Part shown: one piece after another, positions 43,401-51,890 of the stretch
How the letters are laid out: each line of letters starts with the position of its first letter
Numbering within the stretch: position 1 is the first letter of the stretch
Source of the DNA: Paraburkholderia sp. BL23I1N1
GTDB lineage: Bacteria > Pseudomonadota > Gammaproteobacteria > Burkholderiales > Burkholderiaceae
Direction of reading: 5' to 3'
NCBI RefSeq assembly: GCF_003610295.1
Contig: NZ_RAPV01000002.1
Span: 1,240,001 to 1,304,000, forward strand
Length of the DNA stretch: 64,000 bases
Notes under the pieces: model-generated
Told to the model about the DNA's origin: nothing
What the model saw: only the letters and a program-made list of their open reading frames with translations
Database searches by the model: none
Made by a program: the position numbers and the translations under genes

Positions 43401-46400
43401 CTGCGCGGTCCGACACTGAACCGGCGCCGATCGCGACACCGCCCGCCACCGATGCGCTCGACAGAGCGCCCAGCGCCACCGTGTTGTCAGCGAGTGCGGA
43501 GGCGCCATTGCCGCCGGCGAAGCTGCTCGCGCCAGTCGCCGTTGCCGCTACGCCCGCGGCAAGCGCATTGAGGCCGGTCGCGCCGGTGTTGTTGTAGTTG
43601 GCGCCTTGCGTGCCGCCGTCGTTGACGCTGTAGTAGTGCGTCCTGTCGGCGGCGACGGTCGTCGCGAGACCGTCGATCGCCTGGTTGGTCTGATATAGCT
43701 GGGAACCATTCACCGCATCCGTGCTGCTTGCGCTCAGACTACCCGCCGCCACATTCTGGATCTGGCGCTCCGCGCCTGCCGCGCCCACGCTCACCACACT
43801 CGTCGGATTGGTGCCGGCAAAGTTGTAGACCGTACCGTTGATCGTTGTGCTCGCGGTCGGCGTTGCGGTGCCGGTCTGCGAACCGGAGCCCAGCGCGACG
43901 TCGCCCGCGTTGTTGGCGACCGCGTTCGGTCCGATCGCAACGCTGTCGGTGCCCACCGCCTGGCTGTCCGTTGCCGTCGAGTTCGCGTGGAAGTACTTGA
44001 TCCCCGGCGCGGTGCCGCCGCCGGTGATGGCATTGACGAGATTCTGCACGGACGAATACGTGTTGCCGCCGTAGTTCAGGGTGGTGGTCAGCGCGCCGGT
44101 GGTGCTGTTATAAGTGGTGCCGCCGCCGAGGCTCGATGCGATGGTGTTGCCCAGGTTCGTCACTTTTGAACCCACTGCCGTGATCGCGGTATCCGCGGCG
44201 AACAGTTGCGAGCCGTTGACGGCATCGGTGCTCGTCCCGCTCACGCGGCCGGCCGCCACATTGGTGATCTGCCGCGGCGCGGTCGCCGTGCCGACGCTGA
44301 CCACGCCGGCAGGTGTGCCGCCCGCGTAGGTGAATGCGGTCCCGTTGATGGTGTCGCCGGTTGTCGGCACGGCAGCGGAGGTTACCGACGCGCCCTGGCC
44401 CAGCGCTACGTTCGAGCCGGTTACCCCGCTGGCGATCGTCGCGCCCTGGCCGAGCACCGTCGAATTGGCCACGCCGTTGTCCGTCGCCTGATTGCCAACC
44501 ACCAGCGAGTCCGCGCCCGTCGCCGATGCGCCGAAGCCGCCGGCCGCCGCGTTCGCACCGGAGGAAACCGGTTGTGTCGACGTCACCGAGTTATTGGAGA
44601 CGAACGGGCCGACGGTGCCGGTCGTCAGGCTGTCGACTGCCTGGTTGGTCGCATACAGTTCGCTGCCGTTCACCGCATCCGTGCTGGTTGCGTTCACGCG
44701 GCCAGCGGCGAGGTTGGTCAGCGTGCGCTCATTGCCCGCTGAACCCACGCTCACCGTGCTGCCCGGTGTCGTGCCTTGCACCGCGTGCGTGACGCCGCCC
44801 ACCGTGACGCTGGGCGTGTCGACTGCCGCGGTGGTGGTGCTGCCCGAGCCGAGCGCCACCGCGTTGGCATTGACGGCCGACGCGCCGGCGCCCAGCGCGA
44901 TCGCGCCGGCCTGATTCGCCACTGCCGTGTCGCCGAATGCCAGCGCGCTCGCGCCAGTCGCGTTGCTCGCGTTACCCAGTGCGACGGCACCCTGGCCGTT
45001 CGCGGTGTTCCCATTGCCCTGCGCCACCGCGCCGTTGCCGGTCGCCGTGTTGTTGGCGCCGACCGCGGTCGCGCCATTGCCGTTCGCGCTATTGGGATCG
45101 CCGATCGCGACGGCGCCATTACCGCTGGCTGTCTGCGCCTGACCGAGCGCCACTGCACCCGTCCCGCTCAGCACCTGAGAGTTGTGTCCGCCGGCGAACG
45201 AACCCGTGCCGGCTGCGGCAGCGACGGTGTTGGTGTCGCCGATGGCGACGGTCGAAGCGGCGAGGGCTTGCGACGTAAAGCCAACTGCTGTCGAATTGCC
45301 ATTGCCCGCAACCGCCTGGTTGCCCAACGCGATGGCGCTGCTTCCCGAGGTCGTCGCATTCGTACCCATGGCGATGGCATTCGTATTGGCTCCCGTCTGG
45401 GCCGAATCGCCTATAGCAATGGACGAGGAACCAGCCGAGTTGGCGCCGGCGCCAATCGCAACGCCGCGAATGCCCGACGCCGCGGCGCCCGACACTGCCG
45501 CTGGTGCGGATGAACCGCCTTCCGCGATGGAATCGGACGCACCCAACGCTATCGCGTTGGCGCCGCTGGCGTTGGAGCCGGCCATCATGCCGAGCGCGTT
45601 CACGCCGGTGGCGGCGGCCCCCGCTCCCAGCGCCACTGCATTCTGCGCCGAGGCAACCGCAACCGTGCCCGCAGCTAGCGAAGACGGGCCGGTGGACTTG
45701 ACATCCGTGCCAACGGCAATTGCGCCCGCCGCCGTCGCGCCCGTGCCCGCGGTGGTACGCGCTCCCAGATACACGGCGTTGAGGCCGCTGGCGATGGACT
45801 GAAAGCCGACAGCGACGGCATGCGTCCCGGAGCCGTTGGCGATATAGCCCAACGCGACGGCCGCAGCCCCGCTCCCCACCGCCTGGAAGCCAAAGGCGGT
45901 GGCATAGTCTCCCGTCGAGGTCACGTCGGTGCCAATGGCAATGGACGAGGTCCCGGTCGAACCCGTGCCCGCGGCGGTGCGCGCGCCCAGATAAATGGTA
46001 TTGGCACCGGTGGCACTTGCTCCCGAACCAACGGCTATACCGTTGGTTTGCGAACCTGTGGCTCCGCTGCCCAGTGCGACCGCGCCCGACGCGGCCGCGC
46101 TGGCGTTCGCACCCAGTGCAACGCCGTTGTCTCCCGTTGTTTTCGCCAAGGGGCCGACGGCAGTCGACAGATTGCCGCTCGAGACGACGTCAGCGCCAAT
46201 ACCGATGGCCGATGAGCCGCTGGAGGCGACATCCGTACCGATAGCAATCGCCGACTGCGCGGTCGCGCCGGTACCCGGAGCGGTGCGCGCGCCCATGTAG
46301 ATGGCGTTGGTAGCAGAGGCAATGGCTTGAAAGCCAAAGGACAAGGCATTAAGTCCCGTACTGCTGGCGCCATAACCTACCGCCGTGGCTCCGCCGCCAG

Positions 46401-46710
46401 AGGCTGTGGATGTAAAACCCACACACGTCGTGCTGCCACTATAGAAGTTGTACGGTGCCGTGGCGCAGCTCACCTGCGCCTGCGCCTGCGTGCCCCATCC
46501 GCCCACGCCGATCAGCAGCAGCACGGTCAGAATCCGCGGACTGGAACCGTGCAGTGCCGAAGCACGATATTCACCTTGCTCACCGCTGCGCCCATCGCAT
46601 ACAGAGGCAGCCGCCCCCGACTTCCCCTTGCCGCGCGACGTGTCCAATTCCGAAGCAGCTACGAAGGCGCCCAGCGCCTTGTTCCAGATAGTCCGATACG
46701 CCTTGTTCAT
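40489..46710 (-). CDS. Giant trimeric autotransporter adhesin (YadA-like)
   Basis: This 2073-residue protein begins with an ESPR-type extended signal (MNKAYRTIWNKALGAFVAAS) and the second hydrophobic part LTVLLLIGVGGWGTQAQAQ. The passenger consists of dozens of YadA-head repeats of the form AIAxGxxAxASGxxAxALG, interrupted by neck/stalk motifs (DAVNGSQLYATNQAVD, AGAERQIQNVAAG). The C-terminus is the YadA membrane anchor: DPTDAVNVGQLNAALSQANAYTDARVNDL, then a four-strand barrel ending in VGVGAAMQW with an aromatic last residue. It should form a surface trimer for adhesion. Two nearly identical blocks of about 260 residues are repeated with a 496-codon spacing. It is followed by the OmpA lipoprotein gene. 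Confidence 0.95.
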   Translation of the reverse strand: MNKAYRTIWNKALGAFVAASELDTSRGKGKSGAAASVCDGRSGEQGEYRASALHGSSPRILTVLLLIGVGGWGTQAQAQVSCATAPYNFYSGSTTCVGFTSTASGGGATAVGYGASSTGLNALSFGFQAIASATNAIYMGARTAPGTGATAQSAIAIGTDVASSGSSAIGIGADVVSSGNLSTAVGPLAKTTGDNGVALGANASAAASGAVALGSGATGSQTNGIAVGSGASATGANTIYLGARTAAGTGSTGTSSIAIGTDVTSTGDYATAFGFQAVGSGAAAVALGYIANGSGTHAVAVGFQSIASGLNAVYLGARTTAGTGATAAGAIAVGTDVKSTGPSSLAAGTVAVASAQNAVALGAGAAATGVNALGMMAGSNASGANAIALGASDSIAEGGSSAPAAVSGAAASGIRGVAIGAGANSAGSSSIAIGDSAQTGANTNAIAMGTNATTSGSSAIALGNQAVAGNGNSTAVGFTSQALAASTVAIGDTNTVAAAAGTGSFAGGHNSQVLSGTGAVALGQAQTASGNGAVAIGDPNSANGNGATAVGANNTATGNGAVAQGNGNTANGQGAVALGNASNATGASALAFGDTAVANQAGAIALGAGASAVNANAVALGSGSTTTAAVDTPSVTVGGVTHAVQGTTPGSTVSVGSAGNERTLTNLAAGRVNATSTDAVNGSELYATNQAVDSLTTGTVGPFVSNNSVTSTQPVSSGANAAAGGFGASATGADSLVVGNQATDNGVANSTVLGQGATIASGVTGSNVALGQGASVTSAAVPTTGDTINGTAFTYAGGTPAGVVSVGTATAPRQITNVAAGRVSGTSTDAVNGSQLFAADTAITAVGSKVTNLGNTIASSLGGGTTYNSTTGALTTTLNYGGNTYSSVQNLVNAITGGGTAPGIKYFHANSTATDSQAVGTDSVAIGPNAVANNAGDVALGSGSQTGTATPTASTTINGTVYNFAGTNPTSVVSVGAAGAERQIQNVAAGSLSASSTDAVNGSQLYQTNQAIDGLATTVAADRTHYYSVNDGGTQGANYNNTGATGLNALAAGVAATATGASSFAGGNGASALADNTVALGALSSASVAGGVAIGAGSVSDRAVLSGVGSIANGTHAIPFNTADQTLLGAVSFGSASGNTYRQLTNVADGTQQHDAVTIRQLAGALSSFAVTGQMYFHANSTAADSLAVGAESIAVGPTTVVNGDNGVGMGNGAIVDATAPGGVAIGQAANSAQADAIAVGSGAIASGAQSIAQGANASAANAGSIAIGSGSSSSAIDGLALGAGASASSANSVALGSGSQTGTATPTPSTTINGTVYNFAGINPTSVVSVGAAGAERQIQNVAAGSLSASSTDAVNGSQLYQTNQAIDGLATTVAADRTHYFSVNDGGTQGANYNDNGATGLNALAAGVAATATGANSTALGQGATANNANDVALGSGSTTAVAVATLGGTINGTAYTYAGTAPTSTVSIGSLGHERTLTNVAAGQVNASSTDAVNGSQLYATNQAVDSLASTVTASEKHYYSVNDGGTQGANYTNNGATGLNALAAGVAATATGASSFAGGNGASALADNTVALGALSSASVAGGVAIGAGSVSDRAVLSGVGSIANGTHAIPFNTADQTLLGAVSFGSASGNTYRQLTNVADGTQQHDAVTIRQLAGALSSFAVTGQMYFHANSTAADSLAVGAESIAVGPTTVVNGDNGVGMGNGAIVDATAPGGVAIGQAANSAQADAIAVGSGAVASGAQSIAQGANASAANAGSIAIGSGSSSSAIDGLALGAGASASSANSVALGAGSVTTVGALSNYIAYGLSSPQSSAGEVNIGNRQITGLAAGKAGTDAVNVSQLDAVASRLSTLINQQTTNNGGSFSSSPGSPTPPTPSGTNSSAGGQGAVASGNNSSAVGNGSTASGSGSTAVGAGATSSGSGSMALGANSNDGGRTNVVAVGSASSNRQVINVAAGTDPTDAVNVGQLNAALSQANAYTDARVNDLQNGINSTARNAYSGIAAATALTMIPEVDKDKTLSLGIGTAGFRGYQAVAVGGTARLTENLKMKAGVGMSPGGTTVGVGAAMQW
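41333..42110 (-). repeat. Internal duplication in the adhesin, downstream copy
   Basis: This block of about 780 bases repeats 42821-43598 with a constant 1488-base offset. Long parts, for example 41800-42080 against 43288-43568, are identical by eye; the remainder differs by scattered synonymous changes. The copies encode the same segment from the TGLNALAAGVAATATGASS region to ASSANSVALG. Confidence 0.85.
42821..43598 (-). repeat. Internal duplication in the adhesin, upstream copy
   Basis: Partner of 41333-42110. The intervening 710 bases also contain a shorter related module (TINGTVYNFAG, SVGAAGAERQIQNVAAG, NGSQLYQTNQAIDGLATTVAADRTHY) that recurs at about 43.6-43.9 kb. Confidence 0.85.
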
Positions 46711-47794
46711 GTCGTTGCCTCAATATAAGTAATTGCCAATGTGAAGTTCAGAAACACAAGCGTGTGCATGCATCAAAATTATTCAGGATGCCTATTTATG
46801 ATGCTTAAAGCGTCTCGCTGCGGCGCGCGTTGATTCAGCGTTGGAGCCGCGGCACGTTGCTTTCGCCCTCGGTGAGCGACGTTTTTTTAGCGCGAACGAA
46901 AACCCCTTCTGACGAAGGAATTCGCATGGCTAGAGAAACGACGAGGGTCGGTCAGATAAGCTGTTTTTCAGCGAGCTGAGCGCCGGGACGATGGATGGAT
47001 TGCCGGTTATGAAGGTCCGAAAGGGCGCGGCATAGCGACGGCGATTGCGCGGCGGAGCGCCAATTGCCTGCCGGACTGATGTTCTTCTTTCGCCGAGCCA
47101 GCGCTCGACTCTTTTTCGCCAGGAATACTCATCGTTACCAGTCCCCTCTGTAGCGCGTCACGTACGTTTCGTCGGCACATAGCTGGCAAACAGTTCATGC
47201 CACGCGACAAGCGCCGTTTTTTCTTGCAACATCATGAGCACTATGTGAGACGACGGTCGATCTGTTCTGGATTGGACGCGGTGTTTCACATCCGCAAATC
47301 GTGTAACAAAAAGAAAGTTATGTGCTCGCGGGAACTTTCTCATAAGACTTTTCATTTGTCTACAGAAAGCCTGAGCCATATCGGGGCATTGCAATATTTA
47401 ACAATTTGGGGGCAGGATTCTATTGAGAATTTGTCTTGAAACTGCCTCATATCCGCCCATCGCATTGTCATTCTGGTGCAATAAAGAATCTTTACAACGG
47501 CGCCGCACGCGATGCGCGTACCCGTAGGGGTCAACCGTCATGCCAGAATTTCTTACAATACGATTAACGAATCCGTGGCTTCCTTTGTCGTATTTCCCAA
47601 TAAGTTCTTCTAGTCGTCCAATACCTTTTTGCTTCAACTTTGCGCAAAAAATGACAGCGAGAAATTTCCGATTTGTTTAGTATCGGCTGTTAGCGAAGCG
47701 TATATTTTTCCGCTAATTATGCAAAACGATTGCTTTACGAACGATCCGAAAACTTGACACGCTACGAATGACCGTATCGTGGAGGCGCGACGAC
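46711..47794. other. Long AT-rich intergenic region upstream of the adhesin
   Basis: About 1080 bases lie between the divergent adhesin and the flavin oxidase. GC content is much lower than in the genes, most clearly at 47200-47770. Open frames are short (under 85 codons) and lack ribosome sites and known products. The region probably contains the adhesin promoter and may bind nucleoid silencers; no RNA gene is recognised. Confidence 0.5.
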
Positions 47795-49630
47795 ATGAGT
47801 GCATTCAGTCGAAGGGATCTACTTAAGATTGCGGCAAGCGCCGCGGCGACTACGGCTATCCCCGCACTGTCAGCGTGCACGACGAATACCGTCGCCGCTG
47901 GGAATAGGGCGATGCGGCGGCGTCCGTCGGATCCGGACTGGCCGACGGAGAGCGACTGGGCCGCGCTCAATGATCGAGTTGGCGGCCGGTTGAGCCGATT
48001 GTCCACGCCGCTCTCTGCGTGTCGACAGACACCCGACAGCGCGGCTTGCCAAGCTGTGCTTCGCCAACTCGAGAACCCGTATTACCTCGGAGACGAACCG
48101 GCGCTGACTCAGACGTCGGGCTGGATCGACGCCTGGATGTCCACGCCGAGCGCCTATGCGGTCTCGGCCATCGATTCACGGGACGTTGCAGAGGCGGTCA
48201 ATTTCGCTCGCGAGCGTGATCTGCGGTTGGTGATCAAAGGTGGAGGACATAGCTACCAGGGGACGTCCAATGCGCCTGACTCCCTGTTGATCTGGACGCG
48301 ACGCATGCGTGGGATCGACATGCACGACGGATTCATCCCTCGGGGCGGCGAGGGCCGGCAATCGGCTCGACAGGCCGTCACGGTGGGCGCAGGTGCCATC
48401 TGGATGCATGTCTACGACGCCGTGACCACGCGCGGCGGTCGGTACGTCCAGGGGGGCGGCTGCGCGACGGTCGGCGTCGCCGGACTCTTGCTAGGCGGGG
48501 GCTTTGGAAGTTTCTCAAAGCGCTACGGGAACGCCGCTGGATCGCTCCTGCAGGCCGAAGTGGTGACGGCCGACGGCGTCGTCAGGGTCGTCAATGCTTA
48601 CCGCGAACCGGACCTGTTCTGGGCGCTCAAAGGCGGCGGCGGTGGAAGCTTTGGTGCTGTCGCGAGCGTGACGCTCGAAACCCATCCATTGCCCGAGTAC
48701 TTCGGCGCGGTCTTTGCGAACGTCAACGCGCATTCGCCGGAAGCGTTCAGGCAGCTGATCGCGAGAATCATTGCGTTCTACGCAGAGAGCCTGCTGAACG
48801 AACATTGGGGTGAAACGGTGTCGCTGCGCCCCGACGGGACCCTGCGAATCTCGATGCTGTTTCAGGGGCTGAGCCGCGATCAGGCTGCGGGCATATGGCA
48901 GCCATTCTTCGACTGGGTAACCAGTCCTGGCTCAGGATGTTCGGTGTCCTCCGAGCCGCAGATTCTGGCAGCTCCCGCACAGCGCTTTTGGGATCCCATC
49001 TTTGTCATGCAGCACCTGCCGGGCGCGATGATGGCCGACGACAGGCCCGGTGCTGCTGCCGGCGATGTATTCTGGTCTGCTAATCGAGGAGAGGCCGGAC
49101 AGTTCCTCCATGGCTACGAATCCGCGTGGCTGCCAGCGTCGCTGCTGACGCAGCCTGCGCAAGCGCGACTCGCAGATGCGCTTTTCGAAGCCACCCGTCA
49201 CTGGTCGGTCGGTTTGCACTTCAACAAAGGACTCGCCGGAGGATCGGCTGAGGCACGCCACAGGACAGCGGACACGGCGATGAACCCGGCTGTACTCGAC
49301 GCCTTTGCGCTCGCGATTATCGCGGGTGAGGGCGCTCCTGCCTTCATCGGAATGCCTGGGCACGGCCCCGATCCTGAGCGCGCCCGGCAGACTTCGGTGA
49401 AGATCCGGCAAGCGGCGGACGTCTTACGACGCATGGTGCCGAATGCAGGTGCATACGTATCCGAAAGCAGTTTTTTTCAATCCGACTGGCAACATGCGTA
49501 TTGGGGGAAGCATTACGACAGGCTAAGGTCGGTGAAGCAGCGATACGATCCCGATGACCTGTTCTTCGTTCATCAAGGCGTGAATTCGGAAGCCTGGAGC
49601 GCGGACGGCTTCACACGGCTGGCGACGTGA
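47795..49630 (+). CDS. Tat-exported berberine-bridge-type FAD oxidase
   Basis: This 611-residue protein begins with a twin-arginine signal (SRRDLLKIAASAAATTAIPALSAC) that also carries a lipobox (LSAC), so it may be a Tat-exported lipoprotein. The FAD-binding PP-loop VIKGGGHSYQGTSN supplies the His for covalent FAD, and GGGCATVGVAGLLLGGGFGSFS supplies the Cys, the pair used in bicovalent flavin attachment. The C-terminal berberine-bridge motif is YWGKHYDRLRSVKQRYDPDDLFFVHQGV. Relatives oxidise sugars, oligosaccharides or alkaloids with oxygen. The ATG at 47795 has GGAGG upstream. A GntR-type gene follows, but the spacing (about 90 bases and a separate promoter) argues against a shared transcript. 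Confidence 0.87.
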   Translation: MSAFSRRDLLKIAASAAATTAIPALSACTTNTVAAGNRAMRRRPSDPDWPTESDWAALNDRVGGRLSRLSTPLSACRQTPDSAACQAVLRQLENPYYLGDEPALTQTSGWIDAWMSTPSAYAVSAIDSRDVAEAVNFARERDLRLVIKGGGHSYQGTSNAPDSLLIWTRRMRGIDMHDGFIPRGGEGRQSARQAVTVGAGAIWMHVYDAVTTRGGRYVQGGGCATVGVAGLLLGGGFGSFSKRYGNAAGSLLQAEVVTADGVVRVVNAYREPDLFWALKGGGGGSFGAVASVTLETHPLPEYFGAVFANVNAHSPEAFRQLIARIIAFYAESLLNEHWGETVSLRPDGTLRISMLFQGLSRDQAAGIWQPFFDWVTSPGSGCSVSSEPQILAAPAQRFWDPIFVMQHLPGAMMADDRPGAAAGDVFWSANRGEAGQFLHGYESAWLPASLLTQPAQARLADALFEATRHWSVGLHFNKGLAGGSAEARHRTADTAMNPAVLDAFALAIIAGEGAPAFIGMPGHGPDPERARQTSVKIRQAADVLRRMVPNAGAYVSESSFFQSDWQHAYWGKHYDRLRSVKQRYDPDDLFFVHQGVNSEAWSADGFTRLAT

Positions 49631-49676
49631 ACGTGAGCGCAAGACTAATGCGCGAAGCGAAGATGCAGGTTCGATC

Positions 49677-49693
49677 GCATACAATGCGTATAC
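49677..49693. promoter_or_regulatory. Likely GntR operator in front of the gntR-type gene
   Basis: GCATACAATGCGTATAC matches 13 of 17 positions of the palindrome at 53554-53570 in the divergent promoter of the neighbouring operons. It lies 27 bases before the GTG start of the regulator. FadR/GntR proteins usually bind such short palindromes, so autoregulation is likely. Confidence 0.65.
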
Positions 49694-49719
49694 CGTGCAT
49701 CTGAAGTGAGTGAGACGAC

Positions 49720-50373
49720 GTGACAGCATCTTCCCTGACAACCCCGGAAAAACTGGGGGAACTGGCCTATCAGACTTTGCGGCGAATGATCCTCGACAAG
49801 GCATTACGCAGCGGCGGCGCTGTCGTCGAAGGGCGGTTGGCCGAGGAGCTCAACATTTCCCGCACGCCCATGCGCGAAGCATTGCTGCGGCTTGAAGGCG
49901 AGGGGCTGTTGACGCGCGCGGGGGCCCGCTCCTATTCGGTGCGCTTCGTCAGCGCGCAGGAATATTTACAGGCGATGAAGGTGCGCGAGCTGCTTGAAGC
50001 GGAGGCCGTCGGCCTTGCCATCGGCAAGATCGACAAAAAGCAGATCCAGCAACTGATAAAGAAGATCAAGGCTTTGCGCAGTGGACAGCAGGAGCAGGAA
50101 CACTGGCAGATCGACGATCAGGTTCACACGATGATGGCACATGCAAGCGGCAACGAAGTGCTTGCGCGGATGATCGAAGTGGTGCGCACGAACAGCCGGC
50201 TGTTCGAACTCACGACACCTTTCAATCGAATCGAGGAGGATCGTGCCGAGCACCTCGCGATCCTCGAAGCGTACGCTGCCGACGACGCAGATGCCGCACG
50301 CGCCGCCGTTCGCACGCACCTGCAGAACCTGCGCCGCTTCGTGCTTAACCGTCTTGAAGGCAGCAGTCCCTGA
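49720..50373 (+). CDS. GntR-family (FCD-type) transcriptional regulator
   Basis: This 217-residue regulator has the GntR winged helix at the N-terminus (ELAYQTLRRMILDKAL, AEELNISRTPMREALLRLEGEGLLTRAG). The C-terminal helical FCD-type domain includes MKVRELLEAEAVGLAI, DDQVHTMMAHASGNEVLARMI and EHLAILEAYAADDADAARAAVRTHLQNL, whose Asp/His residues bind a metal and carboxylate effector in relatives. It starts with GTG at 49720. It lies next to an ABC importer and a catabolic operon that share a similar operator, and so most likely controls them, probably responding to a carboxylate intermediate (inference). Confidence 0.9.
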   Translation: MTASSLTTPEKLGELAYQTLRRMILDKALRSGGAVVEGRLAEELNISRTPMREALLRLEGEGLLTRAGARSYSVRFVSAQEYLQAMKVRELLEAEAVGLAIGKIDKKQIQQLIKKIKALRSGQQEQEHWQIDDQVHTMMAHASGNEVLARMIEVVRTNSRLFELTTPFNRIEEDRAEHLAILEAYAADDADAARAAVRTHLQNLRRFVLNRLEGSSP

Positions 50374-50396
50374 GCCGGATCTGCCGGATCAGGCTC
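50372..50396. terminator. Hairpin after the gntR-type gene
   Basis: GAGCCGGATC and GATCAGGCTC pair with one mismatch around a short loop, right at the stop codon. No T-run follows; tentative. Confidence 0.35.
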
Positions 50397-50485
50397 GCAC
50401 CAGCAGATCGGCGAGTGCGAGCGCGATCGTTTAGGTGGCAATGCGCCATGCGCCCCGCTAGCGACTTGCGGCCCCATCGAATCCA

Positions 50486-51223
50486 TCAATGGCGCAGGAT
50501 CTTGCCGACGAATTCGCGCGTGCGGACTTCCTGCGGAGCATCGAAAATCTGCTGCGGTGAGCCTGTCTCGATCACGTGGCCGCCGGCCATGAACACGACT
50601 TTCGACGACACCTCGCGCACGAAGCTCATCTCGTGCGACACGATAAACATGGTGATGCCCTCCAACGCCAGGGCGCGAATCGTATCGAGCACCTCGGTGA
50701 CGAGTTCGGGGTCGAGCGCCGCGGTGACTTCATCAAGAAAGAGCACGTTTGGCTTCAACGCCAGCGCGCGGGCGATTGCCACACGCTGCTGCTGACCACC
50801 TGACAACTCGTCCGGATACGCTTTCAGCCTGTGCTCCAGGCCCACGCGCGTCAGCAGCCGGATGGCATCCTCTTCCACCTGCTTGCGCGGCCACCCCTTG
50901 ATCCGGGTAGGCGTGATCATCACGTTGTCCAGCACGGTCATGTTCTGGAACAGGTTGTATTGTTGAAAGACGATCGCGATTTCCGAGCGCAACGACCGTA
51001 CGGCCGCCTTGTCCGCATAGTTCACGAGATCGCCGTTCAGCCGCACGCTGCCGTGCTCCGGCGGCAACAGTCCCAGTAAAACGCGCAGCAACGTGCTTTT
51101 ACCCGATCCGGACGGTCCGATCAGGCTGACGATTTCACCTTTCTCGACCGAGAGGTTGATACGTTCGAAGACCGTGTGCGGCCCATACGACGCCTTCAGA
51201 TCAACGATTTCGAGTTGCGGCAA
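50486..51223 (-). CDS. Polar amino acid-type ABC transporter, ATP-binding protein
   Basis: This 245-residue ATPase of the GlnQ/HisP class drives import. Walker A is GPSGSGKST (about residue 38), the Q-loop FQQYNLFQNMTVLDNV, the signature LSGGQQQRVAIARALA and Walker B VLFLDEVTAALDPE, with the switch His in IVSHEM. It starts at a TTG (51223) preceded by GGAG seven bases upstream and overlaps the permease gene by 23 bases. It is the last gene of the importer operon. The substrate is probably an amino acid or related compound and is tied by context to the divergent catabolic operon. Confidence 0.93.
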   Translation of the reverse strand: MPQLEIVDLKASYGPHTVFERINLSVEKGEIVSLIGPSGSGKSTLLRVLLGLLPPEHGSVRLNGDLVNYADKAAVRSLRSEIAIVFQQYNLFQNMTVLDNVMITPTRIKGWPRKQVEEDAIRLLTRVGLEHRLKAYPDELSGGQQQRVAIARALALKPNVLFLDEVTAALDPELVTEVLDTIRALALEGITMFIVSHEMSFVREVSSKVVFMAGGHVIETGSPQQIFDAPQEVRTREFVGKILRH

Positions 51224-51890
51224 GTTTCTTCTCCAGGCGCTTACCCAAGCGCGACAACGGGTACGACATCACAAAATAAAGCACTAACACCGTGCCGTAC
51301 ACGAGCCACGAGGAAAAGCCCTTGTTGGTCAGCACCTTGCCCGCCGACGTTAGTTCCATCACCCCGATCTGCGAGGCAAGTGCCGTGTCCTTGATGAACA
51401 TGACGAAGAACCCGAACGTGGGCGGCACTATCACGCGCCACGCCTGCGGCACGATGACGAAGCGCAGCGATTCGAAGTACGAAAAATTCAGCGTCTGCGC
51501 GGCTTCCCATTGATTCTTATGGACCGATTCGAGTCCGCTTCGAATGATCTCGCCGAGGAAGGCGGAAGCGATCAGACAGACGCTCAGCGACGCGACGGCA
51601 AACGTCGAGAGATTTGCTTTCGACGTTTGGCTCGCGAAGAACACAAGTATCAGTGTGACCAGAAACGGGATGCGGCGAAACAGGAAGCAATAGACAAAGG
51701 CAAGGGCGCGCAAAGGTGCCATCGTGCGGGAATGCGTGACACGGACAATCGCTATGACAAAGCCCGCCAGAAAGCCCGTAAAGCAGCCGGCCGCCGACAG
51801 CACGAAGGTTGCAGCAAGGCCTTCCACCAGCAGGAGCAGGTTGTAGAAAGAAAACAGTTGTGCGATTTCGGCCTGTGAGGAAGCGAACAT
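51201..51890 (-). CDS. Polar amino acid-type ABC transporter permease
   Basis: This 229-residue inner-membrane protein of the HisM/GlnP type has about five membrane helices and the EAA-type loop EAAQTLNFSYFESLRFVIVPQAWRVIVPP (about residue 130). A helix-rich start LLLVEGLAATFVLSAAGCFTGFLAGFVIAI is typical. The ATG at 51890 shares one base with the preceding permease stop (TGATG), so the two are coupled and probably form a heterodimer. Confidence 0.92.
   Translation of the reverse strand: MFASSQAEIAQLFSFYNLLLLVEGLAATFVLSAAGCFTGFLAGFVIAIVRVTHSRTMAPLRALAFVYCFLFRRIPFLVTLILVFFASQTSKANLSTFAVASLSVCLIASAFLGEIIRSGLESVHKNQWEAAQTLNFSYFESLRFVIVPQAWRVIVPPTFGFFVMFIKDTALASQIGVMELTSAGKVLTNKGFSSWLVYGTVLVLYFVMSYPLSRLGKRLEKKLAATRNR

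Noticed and set aside
40489..46710. Regular repeats that might be taken for a CRISPR-like or satellite array
   Set aside because: The periodicity follows the adhesin head motif in the coding frame and has no constant repeat-spacer structure.
47398..47637. A 79-codon minus-strand frame in the AT-rich region upstream of the flavin oxidase
   Set aside because: It starts with TTG without a ribosome site and shows no family similarity I can recognise.
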